A stretch of DNA of 64,000 nt from JBFXAF01 sp050184585 (lineage in GTDB: Bacteria; Pseudomonadota; Alphaproteobacteria; Rhizobiales; Rhizobiaceae), in NCBI GenBank assembly GCA_050184585.1, contig JBFXAF010000003.1, positions 310,001-374,000 on the forward strand, written 5' to 3'. Each line of letters starts with the position of its first letter. Positions within the stretch are counted from its first letter, which is position 1. Position numbers and translations under genes: made by a program. This document shows positions 52,900-62,548 of the stretch, one piece after another. Below the pieces are notes generated by a model. That model made no database searches, had not been told where the DNA came from, and was given only the letters and a program-made list of their open reading frames with translations.

Positions 52900-53481
52900 T
52901 CAGGGCGAGGACGCGAGCGCCTTCTCGATCTCGGGCATGAGGGTGGCGACCACCGCTTCCGGCGTCAGTGGCCCGACATGCTTGTAGAGGATCGCGCCGT
53001 CCTTCCCCACCACAAAGGTCTCCGGCACGCCATAGACGCCCCAGTCGATGCCGGCGCGCCCGTTCGTGTCCGCGCCGATCGCTCGATAGGGATTGCCCAG
53101 CCCCGTGAGAAAGGTCAGCGCGTTCGCGGGGTTGTCCTTGTAGTTCATCCCCCAGATCGAGAAGCGCTCGTCCTGCGCGAGCGCCATCAGCATGGGATGT
53201 TCGTCCCGGCACGGCGCGCACCACGAGGCGAAGACGTTCACGAGCGTGACCTTGCCGGCGAAAATCGTGGAATCCAGGCCCGGCAGGCCGGTCCCGTCCA
53301 GCGGCGACAGCATCGTCGCCGGCGCCGGCTCGCCGATGAGCGCCGAGGGGATGCGCGAGATATCGCCGCCCGTCGCCAGTCGGTAGAGGAAGACCCCGGC
53401 AAGAATCAGGAACAGCACGAGCGGGACCAGGAGCACCAGCCGACGGCCGCTTCCCGCGCGTGTCTCCAGCGCCTGAGCCAT
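52900..53481 (-). CDS. ccmG: Cytochrome c biogenesis thiol:disulfide oxidoreductase (CcmG/CycY/DsbE)
   Basis: A 193-residue membrane-anchored periplasmic thioredoxin that keeps apocytochrome c haem cysteines reduced. An N-terminal anchor (about residues 15-32) precedes the thioredoxin domain with FASWCAPCRDEHP, the CcmG form of the active site. GVYGVPETFVVGKDG gives the cis-proline loop. The ATG overlaps the ccmD stop by one base. Last gene of the ccm operon. Confidence 0.95.
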   Translation of the reverse strand: MAQALETRAGSGRRLVLLVPLVLFLILAGVFLYRLATGGDISRIPSALIGEPAPATMLSPLDGTGLPGLDSTIFAGKVTLVNVFASWCAPCRDEHPMLMALAQDERFSIWGMNYKDNPANALTFLTGLGNPYRAIGADTNGRAGIDWGVYGVPETFVVGKDGAILYKHVGPLTPEAVVATLMPEIEKALASSP

Positions 53482-53642
53482 CAGACCGCGTCCCGGTCCG
53501 ATCGCCGGCGCACGCCGGAAACCTCCAGTTCGGCCAGTTCGCGACGCCGTGCATTGCGGTCGAGCAGAGTCCAGACCAGCAGGACGGCGAGGGCGACGGC
53601 CGAGGCGCCGTACGCGGCGCCGACATAGGCGACGTGACTCAT
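53481..53642 (-). CDS. ccmD: Heme exporter protein CcmD
   Basis: A 53-residue single-span protein: MSHVAYVGAAYGASAVALAVL membrane helix, then a basic RRRELAELE tail. CcmD frees holo-CcmE from CcmABC. It overlaps ccmC by four bases (ATGA) and ccmG by one base (TGATG), so all three are coupled. Too short for many gene finders. Confidence 0.93.
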   Translation of the reverse strand: MSHVAYVGAAYGASAVALAVLLVWTLLDRNARRRELAELEVSGVRRRSDRDAV

Positions 53643-54397
53643 GCGCCCTCCGCGCGCCGTGCCGCCAGCCGGCGCATCGCCATGATCCGACGACGCCAGA
53701 TCTCCGTGCGGATGGCGGTCAGGTGAAGCGCGAAGAAAAGCAGCGTGAAGCCGAGCGCCGATATGAGCAGCGGCCACAGCAGGCTCGCATGGATTGTCGG
53801 ACCGTCGAGCCGGAACACCGACGCCGGCTGGTGCAGCGTATTCCACCAGTCGACCGAGAACTTGATGATCGGCAGGTTGACCGCGCCGATCAGCGTCAGC
53901 ACCGCCGCGGCGCGGGCCGACCGGGACGGATCATCGAGCGCCCGGGTCAGCGCGATCAGCCCCATATACATGATGAACAAGACGAAGACGGAGGTCAGTC
54001 GCGCGTCCCACACCCACCAGGTGCCCCACATCGGCTTGCCCCAGATCGAGCCGGTCAGCAGCGCCAGCGCCGTGAAGGTGGCACCGATGGGCGCCGCCGC
54101 CTTCAATGACACGTCCGCCAGCGGATGCCGCCAGACCAGCGCGCCGAGCGCGGCGACGGCCATGACCCCGTAGCAGAACATCGACAGCCAAGCGAAGGGA
54201 ACGTGGATGTACATGATGCGGACCGTGATGCCCTGCTGGTAGTCATCCGGTGCGGCAAATCCCGCCCACAGCCCGACGGCGATCGTAACGACCGCCGCGC
54301 TCCACAGCCACGGCAGCACGGCATCCGCCAGCGTCACGAAACGCGTCGGATTGGCAAGCCCGGAAATCCAGCCTGTCGGTGCGGCGGTCTGGCTCAT
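53639..54397 (-). CDS. ccmC: Heme ABC transporter permease CcmC
   Basis: A 252-residue inner-membrane protein with six helices that loads haem onto CcmE. The tryptophan-rich WWD motif GTWWVWDARLTS is at about residues 115-126, and His residues flank it in HVPFAWLSMF and near HQP. I start at ATG 54397; ATG 54439 would add 14 residues, and neither has a clear ribosome site. The gap to the ACT-domain gene upstream is 81 bases, the only loose joint in the operon. Confidence 0.94.
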   Translation of the reverse strand: MSQTAAPTGWISGLANPTRFVTLADAVLPWLWSAAVVTIAVGLWAGFAAPDDYQQGITVRIMYIHVPFAWLSMFCYGVMAVAALGALVWRHPLADVSLKAAAPIGATFTALALLTGSIWGKPMWGTWWVWDARLTSVFVLFIMYMGLIALTRALDDPSRSARAAAVLTLIGAVNLPIIKFSVDWWNTLHQPASVFRLDGPTIHASLLWPLLISALGFTLLFFALHLTAIRTEIWRRRIMAMRRLAARRAEGA

Positions 54398-54478
54398 CAC
54401 GTTCACATAGACCGCACGATCATGGCGTTCAATTGACACCGGTCAAACCGGACGCCGGCGGCGAATTCGTCGCAGCCT

Positions 54479-54919
54479 TCAACGTTTCGCCGCAGCGTCT
54501 TCATCCGAAGATCTCCCCGCGGCTCCGGCGGCCAGGATTTCGATCAGCGTCAACGCCTCCTCCGCTCGCGCGTCCGGAATGAAGAGGTGGTCGTGATGGA
54601 AGGCAGATACAGGGTTCACGGGAATGCCCGCCGCCGCAAGCCGGGCGGTGATCTCGGCGAGAAAGCCGACCGCCTCGAGTGACGAGTGGACCTCCAACGT
54701 GATCATCCGGCACGGAAAGGCCTGGGCCACGCCGGCGCGACCGGCCGCGTCCCGCTCGATGATGAGCGTCGGACCTTCGGCTTCGATGAAGGTCATCACC
54801 GGCTGAACGCCGGCGGGAATCGCCATTCCCGGCGGCAGGGTGACGAAGACGAACGTTTCCGCCCGCAGCGACGGTCGCATCGAGGCCAGCAATTGCCCGA
54901 GATTGCGCCCTCCGCCCAC
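54479..54919 (-). CDS. ACT-domain protein inside the ccm operon
   Basis: A 146-residue protein made of two small ACT-like halves: LRAETFVFVTLPPGMAIP with TLIIERDAAGRAG, and then MITLEVHSSLEAVGFLAEITARLAAAGIPVNPVSAFHHDHLFIP. Such tandem-ACT proteins (DUF2241-like) are thought to bind amino acids as regulators, but none is characterised well. Start GTG 54919 lies 1 base after the ccmB stop and fits the conserved N terminus; ATG 54880 is the alternative. It has no known role in cytochrome c maturation. Confidence 0.8.
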   Translation of the reverse strand: MGGGRNLGQLLASMRPSLRAETFVFVTLPPGMAIPAGVQPVMTFIEAEGPTLIIERDAAGRAGVAQAFPCRMITLEVHSSLEAVGFLAEITARLAAAGIPVNPVSAFHHDHLFIPDARAEEALTLIEILAAGAAGRSSDEDAAAKR

Positions 54920-54920
54920 T

Positions 54921-55586
54921 TCAGTCGGTGCTCCAGCGCAAAGCGACCGCCGCAGCGACGGGCCCGATCACCGCCAGGAACAAGGTGAATGCGCAGAGCA
55001 GGAGGAACGGCGGCATGAATGGATCCGGCTCGGCCACCGCCGCTCGGCTCGCGGCGACGCCGAAGATCAGCGAGGGAATGACCAGCGGCAGCACCAGCAC
55101 CGATACGAGCGTCCCCCCACGCGGCAGCGTGACGGCAACGGCAGCCCCTGCCGCGCCGACGAAGGCGATCGCTGGCGTACCGACAAGAAGCGTGAGCACG
55201 GTCGCGCCGATCGCGAGCGGGTCCATGTTCATCAGCAGTCCGAACAGGGGCGCGGCGATTACGACGGGCAGAACGGACGCAGTCCAGTGGGCCAGGCACT
55301 TGATGAAGACCGTCAGCGCCAGGAGGTGACGATCGCCCGCCATGACGATGAGATCGAGCGAACCGTCCTCGCGGTCGGCCTGGAACAGCCGGTCGAGCCC
55401 CAACAGCGCCGAGAGCAGCGCCCCGATCCAAAGCACCGCCGGACCGATCGTCGCGAGCAAGTCGAGGTCCGGGCCGACCCCGAAAGGGATCGCCGCGACG
55501 ACAGCGAGGAAGAACAGCACGCCGGTCAGCGCCGAGCCGCCGGCGCGGAAACCGAGACGAAGGTCGCGGACGTAGAGCGCTAGCAC
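54921..55586 (-). CDS. ccmB: Heme exporter protein CcmB
   Basis: A 221-residue permease with six membrane helices, partner of CcmA. Typical pieces are FFLAVVAAIPFGVGPDLDLLA, DREDGSLDLI, and SVLVLPLVIPSLIFGV. Starts with GTG 55586, overlapping the ccmA stop region by seven bases. Followed by the ACT-domain gene rather than ccmC. Confidence 0.95.
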   Translation of the reverse strand: MLALYVRDLRLGFRAGGSALTGVLFFLAVVAAIPFGVGPDLDLLATIGPAVLWIGALLSALLGLDRLFQADREDGSLDLIVMAGDRHLLALTVFIKCLAHWTASVLPVVIAAPLFGLLMNMDPLAIGATVLTLLVGTPAIAFVGAAGAAVAVTLPRGGTLVSVLVLPLVIPSLIFGVAASRAAVAEPDPFMPPFLLLCAFTLFLAVIGPVAAAVALRWSTD

Positions 55587-56194
55587 GTCGCCGACTGCCT
55601 CATGTCCAGCTCCTGCGCCTCCCGGATTCCCAACGGCTGATGCGTCGCCGCAATCACCAGTCCGCCGACCTCGCGATGCGCGTCGATCAGCGCCTCGAGC
55701 TGCGCTTCCGAATCGGCGTCGAGCCCTGCCGTAGGCTCATCGAGCAGCCAGACGGGGCGATAGGAGACCAGAAGACGTGCTATCGCCACGCGGCGCTTCT
55801 GGCCGGTCGACAGATAGGCGTAGGGCAGATGACCGACCGACGGCAGCCCGACCATCTCGAGCGCCTCGGCGATGTCGAGATGCGGACTGCCGAGAAAGGC
55901 CTGCCAGAAACGCAGGTTCTCGGACACCGACAGCGCCGTCTTCATGCCGTTCTGGTGTCCGAGGTAATGGCTCGCAGCACCTGTCGTGGGCCATGCCTCA
56001 CCGCCGCCTTCGAGGGCGATCAGCCCCGCCGCAATCGGCAGCAGTCCCGCGACCACGCGCAGCAGCGTTGACTTTCCCGAACCGTTCGGTCCGGTGACGA
56101 CAAGTGCGCCGCCTTCGTCGAGGACGAAGGCGATCCCCGAAAACACGGTCTCGCCGCCGCGTTCGCCTGCCAGATCGGCCGCTACGAGACGCAT
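55580..56194 (-). CDS. ccmA: Heme exporter ATP-binding protein CcmA
   Basis: A 204-residue ABC ATPase for CcmAB(CD), which releases holo-CcmE. Walker A is GPNGSGKSTLLR; the signature is degenerate (AYLSTGQKRRVAIARL), as usual in CcmA. Walker B VWLLDEPTAGLD and the switch His in AATHQP are present. First gene of the operon; its start is 266 bases from acnA, with an Irr-like box between. Confidence 0.95.
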   Translation of the reverse strand: MRLVAADLAGERGGETVFSGIAFVLDEGGALVVTGPNGSGKSTLLRVVAGLLPIAAGLIALEGGGEAWPTTGAASHYLGHQNGMKTALSVSENLRFWQAFLGSPHLDIAEALEMVGLPSVGHLPYAYLSTGQKRRVAIARLLVSYRPVWLLDEPTAGLDADSEAQLEALIDAHREVGGLVIAATHQPLGIREAQELDMRQSATC

Positions 56195-56261
56195 CGGGAA
56201 ATCGACGTCCGGTTCGCTGTGCGGCGCAACAAAATTGTCCCCGATCGCACTGGAATCCTGT

Positions 56262-56276
56262 TTAGAAAGTCTCTAA
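56262..56276. promoter_or_regulatory. Irr-like iron control element between ccmA and acnA
   Basis: TTAGA-N5-TCTAA (56262-56276), preceded by T to read TTTAGAA, matches the core of the rhizobial Irr box (TTTAGAA-N3-TTCTAAA) with a few edge mismatches. Irr represses iron-using genes under iron or haem shortage, and aconitase is a known target in Bradyrhizobium. It could act on acnA, on the ccm operon, or on both. A CCACGCC/GGCGTGG hairpin (56289-56309) lies just downstream. Confidence 0.55.
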
Positions 56277-56460
56277 TGAAAGGGTCAACCACGCCAGCGG
56301 TCGGCGTGGCAATCGAATTCTGCCGAACCAGCGCGTCCGCGGCGTTTGCCCGTCGGAATCGCTGCGGAGCGGACAGCGGAAATGACCGTACCCGCAGCTT
56401 TGCGCGTGATCCCGCATGCCGAGGCCGTCCGTTCCCAGGCGCATCTGATTGGGATCGCAC

Positions 56461-59151
<2,691 letters not shown>

Positions 59152-59284
59152 TCGCTCACGCGCTTTTGAGGAGCCGACGGGCAGGCCCGGCGGCTCCCGG
59201 GCGTCCGGCCTGCATGTCTCACCGCAACGTGACTTTCCGTCCACGCATGCCTCCGCCAAGGTAACCGGAAAGCAAGAATGACGA

Positions 59285-60085
59285 ATGTCGGCTGCGCCGC
59301 GGGAAGATGAAACGGCCATGGAGCTGAGACGTTGCGGAAGCCTGGCGGTCTCGGCGCTGGCCATTCTCGGCTTCGCCGGCTTCGCGCTGGCCGGTGAGCT
59401 CCAGCGTCCTCTCGGCGTCGTGGAACTCTTCACCAGCCAGGGCTGCAACTCCTGCCCGGCGGCCGACCGTTTCCTCGGCGAACTCGCCGAGAAGGGTGAA
59501 GTGGTCGCTCTCGCCTATCACGTATCCTACTGGGACTATCTCGGTTGGAAGGATACGCTTGCAAGCGAGGAGAACACCGATCGCCAGTACGAGTACATGC
59601 GCTCGTTCGGCGCCCGCTCCGTCTATACGCCCCAGGCCGTCATCAACGGCCGCAAGCACGTAAGCGGTTCCGATCGGAGCGCGGTCGAAGCGGCCATCGG
59701 CGAGTTGAACCAGGCCGGCGCGGGCATGAAGGTCGGCATCAAGGTCACCCGGGCCGGCGACAGCGTCGTCATCGAAGCAGCGCCATCGGCGGACACGAGC
59801 GCCGAGGCGCACGTCCGCCTCGTCTACTACGACCCGCCGCAGCCGATCGAGATCGCACGCGGCGAGAACAGGGGTACGACGGTGGTGTACTGGAACGCGG
59901 TGCGATCCGTGCATACCGCCGGAATCTGGCATGGCGAGAAGGCGCGCTTCGAACTTCCCGCCACAGAGATCGCCAAGAAGGGCGGCGGCGGCTGCGCGGT
60001 CCTGCTTCAGTCCGTCGGCAAGGACGGCGCGCCGGGTCCCATCCTAGGGGCCGCGGTCATCGACAAGGACGCTCCTGCGAACTGA
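59285..60085 (+). CDS. DUF1223 thioredoxin-like exported protein
   Basis: A protein of about 255-266 residues. A signal peptide (SLAVSALAILGFAGFALAG) precedes VVELFTSQGCNSCPAADRFLGELA, the DUF1223 thioredoxin-like fold with a CxxC. Then come AYHVSYWDYLGWKD and VYTPQAVINGRKH with a cis-proline-type loop. Probably a periplasmic redox protein; partner unknown. ATG 59285 or, giving a more usual signal peptide, ATG 59318. The 133-base gap after acnA contains a GGAGCCG/CGGCTCC hairpin. Confidence 0.85.
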   Translation: MSAAPREDETAMELRRCGSLAVSALAILGFAGFALAGELQRPLGVVELFTSQGCNSCPAADRFLGELAEKGEVVALAYHVSYWDYLGWKDTLASEENTDRQYEYMRSFGARSVYTPQAVINGRKHVSGSDRSAVEAAIGELNQAGAGMKVGIKVTRAGDSVVIEAAPSADTSAEAHVRLVYYDPPQPIEIARGENRGTTVVYWNAVRSVHTAGIWHGEKARFELPATEIAKKGGGGCAVLLQSVGKDGAPGPILGAAVIDKDAPAN

Positions 60086-60188
60086 GGCGACGCATCCTTC
60101 GCCGGACGCGACCACTTAACTCGCCATGCGACGCCGGGCGCGGAATTTGCCGCGATACGACGCATCGAACGTCAGTGCATAAACGACG

Positions 60189-60221
60189 AAACCGGTGTCA
60201 GTTTGGGGCTGACACCGGTTT
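60189..60221. other. Perfect 13-bp hairpin in a long intergenic region
   Basis: AAACCGGTGTCAG and CTGACACCGGTTT pair fully around TTTGGGG. It lies about 100 bases after the DUF1223 stop in a 458-base gene-free region (60086-60543). The downstream U-tract is weak (CTGGTTTTG). Could be a terminator for DUF1223 or part of a structured RNA. Confidence 0.7.
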
Positions 60222-60270
60222 CTGGTTTTGGGATCGTCGCACCCGGTTCCCTTGCTGAAGAACCGAGGTT

Positions 60271-60336
60271 GGTTCGATCCGACGCAGACCCGTGGGCGGG
60301 GGGCTTGGGGTTTACGAGCCGGTGCCGGATCGAACC
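60271..60336. other. Second stem in the same intergenic region
   Basis: GGTTCGATCCG (60271-60281) and CGGATCGAACC (60326-60336) are perfect 11-bp inverted copies enclosing a 44-base G-rich loop. The stem is flanked by direct copies of GGGATCGTCG (60230-60239 and 60352-60361). No coding frame is convincing here. Confidence 0.6.
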
Positions 60337-60543
60337 GTCTCAGGCAACGAGGGGATCGTCGTCCGACATCATGGCGTGACATTGAATATATTGGGGCTAG
60401 ATTGTGGCCGGGCATCACCAATTCTAACACGGTCCTCGCCTTTGTGACTTGACCCTTCGGAACTGCCTGCCGGCATCCTCGCTTGCAATTCGCCGACGAA
60501 AGCGCAACCTTTCACTGTCACAATTTCAAGGAGAGGCCAGCGG

Positions 60544-60933
60544 ATGACGGATCGCGCGGCAGGGTCGGAGGGCGGGGAGGATTCCCCTCCAACTGCAATT
60601 GCGATCCACGAGGCGCGTCTCGCCCGCCTCGACCTGCCGGTCACTTTCGAACGGCGCGAACTCGACCAGATCCTGAGGGTCTATGGCCGCATGGTCGCAG
60701 CCAACGAATGGCGCGACTACGCGATCGACCACCTCCGCGACCGGGCCGTGTTTTCAGTGTTTCGCAGGACCAGCGAGACGCCGTTGTTCCAGATCGTGAA
60801 GGATCCCAGGCTCGCGCGACGGCAGGGCGTCTACGCCGTCGTTGCGGCCGGCGGTGCGATCCTGAAGCGAGGCCCCGACCTCGCCCGCGTGCTCGCAGTC
60901 TTCGATAGCAAGCTCAAGCTGGTCCGGGCCTGA
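60544..60933 (+). CDS. DUF2794 protein
   Basis: A 129-residue cytoplasmic protein. VTFERRELDQILRVYGRMVAANEWRDYAIDHLRDRAVFSVFRR and LFQIVKDPRLARRQGVYAVVAAGG are the conserved core of DUF2794, a family confined to alphaproteobacteria and uncharacterised. GGAGAGG lies before ATG 60544. Convergent with the GNAT gene, stops 3 bases apart. Confidence 0.88.
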   Translation: MTDRAAGSEGGEDSPPTAIAIHEARLARLDLPVTFERRELDQILRVYGRMVAANEWRDYAIDHLRDRAVFSVFRRTSETPLFQIVKDPRLARRQGVYAVVAAGGAILKRGPDLARVLAVFDSKLKLVRA

Positions 60934-60936
60934 CGC

Positions 60937-61491
60937 TCAAGCGCCCCTGAACCTGCGCTCCGGCAGCGAATCCGCATCGGGCGCAGCTCCTTTGCCCCCG
61001 TTCATCGCCAGTTGCATGATGACCGTGTCGAGCCAGCGCCCGTGCTTGTAGCCGGAGCCGACCAGCGTCCCGCTCATCGTGAAGCCGAGGGACGCGTGGA
61101 GCCGCACGGAAACGCTCGACGGCGAACCATCGCCGATGACGGCGAACATCTGCCGGAACCCCAGCGCGGTGCAGTCGACGATCAACCGCTCGAGCAGGAT
61201 GCGGCCGAAGCCTTGTCCCTGCCCCGCGGGTGCTACGTAGATCGAATCCTCGACGACGAACCGGTAGGCCGGCCGCGGCCGGAACGGACCGGCATAGGCG
61301 TAGCCCAGGACGCGCCCCGCCTTCTCCGCCACGACGTATGGATACCCCCCGGCCGCAAGCGCTTCGAACCGGGCCAGCATCTCGGCTTCGCGCGGCGGCT
61401 CGAGTTCATAGGAGGCCGTCCCTTCGCGCACGGCATGTGCATAGATGCTGGTGATGGAAGCGATGTCGGACGGTAAGGCTGGGCGGATCAC
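60937..61491 (-). CDS. GNAT-family N-acetyltransferase (phosphinothricin-acetyltransferase-like)
   Basis: A 184-residue acetyltransferase. The acetyl-CoA-binding motif A is SIYVAPAGQGQGFGRILLERL (Q/RxxGxG/A). N-terminal IRPALPSDIASITSIYAHAVREGTASYE and C-terminal LHASLGFTMSGTLVGSGYKHGRWLDTVIMQL match the Pat/Bar-like subgroup, which acetylates small amines such as methionine derivatives. Substrate not provable. Transcribed downstream of the BI-1 gene but beyond a terminator. Confidence 0.92.
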   Translation of the reverse strand: MIRPALPSDIASITSIYAHAVREGTASYELEPPREAEMLARFEALAAGGYPYVVAEKAGRVLGYAYAGPFRPRPAYRFVVEDSIYVAPAGQGQGFGRILLERLIVDCTALGFRQMFAVIGDGSPSSVSVRLHASLGFTMSGTLVGSGYKHGRWLDTVIMQLAMNGGKGAAPDADSLPERRFRGA

Positions 61492-61539
61492 GGATGCTGG
61501 CTCGACGACTGTCGCCGTCTCTTATTGCGCAGCCGAACC

Positions 61540-61571
61540 CCAAACGAAAGGGGCGGCCTCTCGGCCGCCCC
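61540..61571 (-). terminator. Rho-independent terminator of the BI-1/YccA gene
   Basis: On the minus strand GGGGCGGCC, GAGA loop, GGCCGCCCC is followed by TTTCGTTTG. The 9-bp stem starts 25 bases after the stop at 61596. Confidence 0.8.
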
Positions 61572-61595
61572 GCAGAGTCTCGGACGCTCCTGATG

Positions 61596-62375
61596 CTACT
61601 CGCGATTGCCGAGGAACTGGAGCAGGAACGTGAACAGGTTGATGAAGTCGAGGTAGAGCGTCAGGGCGCCCATGATGGCCTTGCGGCCGGCGACGAGCAC
61701 GTCGTCGCCCTCGAAATACATCTCCTTGATCTTCTGCGTGTCGTAGGCGGTGAGGCCGGAGAAGACCAGCACACCAATCGCCGAAATGGCGAACTGGAGG
61801 GCCGACGACTGGAGGAAGATGTTCACCACCATCGCGATGATCAGGCCGAACACGCCCATGATCAGGAACGAGCCCATGCCGGTCAGGTCGCGCTTCGTCG
61901 TGTAGCCGTAGAGCGACAGCGCGCCAAAGGCCGCAGCCGTGATGAAGAAGGTCTGGACGATGCTGCCGGTCGTGTAGACCAGGAAGATCGACGACAGGGA
62001 CAGACCCATCAGCCCGGAGAAGACCCAGAAGGCGGCCTGCGCGGCGGGAAGGCTCAGCGTGTGCACCCTGAACGACAGGAAGAACACGGCGGCGAGCGGA
62101 GCCAGCATGATGACCCAGCGCAATGCCGAGCCATACACGGCGACGCCGAACTCTGTCAGCATCTTGCCGTTGGGCAGCGTGGCGACCGCGGTTGCCGGGT
62201 CGGTCGTCGTGGCGAGCGCCACCATGCCGAGCGCGGCGAGGCCGGTGATGACCATCGCGACGCCCATGAGGTTGTAGACCCTCAGCATGTAGGCGCGCAG
62301 CCCCTCGTCTATCGCTGCGTCGGCACGGGTCCCGGCGGGCACGGCTCGCGTCTGGTAGTTGCGAATGTCAGCCAT
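61596..62375 (-). CDS. Bax inhibitor-1/YccA family membrane protein
   Basis: A 259-residue protein with seven hydrophobic helices. The N-terminal RAYMLRVYNLMGVAMVITGLAALG and C-terminal ISAIGVLVFSGLTAYDTQKIKEMY, including the DTQ pH-sensor-like segment, place it in the BI-1 family (YccA, YetJ). Relatives conduct calcium or inhibit FtsH. AGAGGA precedes ATG 62375. Single gene with its own terminator. Confidence 0.94.
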   Translation of the reverse strand: MADIRNYQTRAVPAGTRADAAIDEGLRAYMLRVYNLMGVAMVITGLAALGMVALATTTDPATAVATLPNGKMLTEFGVAVYGSALRWVIMLAPLAAVFFLSFRVHTLSLPAAQAAFWVFSGLMGLSLSSIFLVYTTGSIVQTFFITAAAFGALSLYGYTTKRDLTGMGSFLIMGVFGLIIAMVVNIFLQSSALQFAISAIGVLVFSGLTAYDTQKIKEMYFEGDDVLVAGRKAIMGALTLYLDFINLFTFLLQFLGNRE

Positions 62376-62548
62376 GGAATTCCTCTGTTGCTTCTGTCCC
62401 GTCCGGTGTCGGGCGATATCGCCCAAGGCGCCGCTGGCGGGACTCCAGCATGCCTGCGCCGAATATGATGTTTTCGCCGCGCCGCGACAAGTGCCGTGAC
62501 AGGGCGAAACGTCGCGTGAACGCCAACAAAGTTAGCAATCCCGCGTGA

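Noticed and set aside
60266..60290. GGTTCGATCC resembling a tRNA T-loop
   Set aside because: No acceptor, D or anticodon arm can be formed around it, and it pairs instead with a distant copy at 60326-60336.
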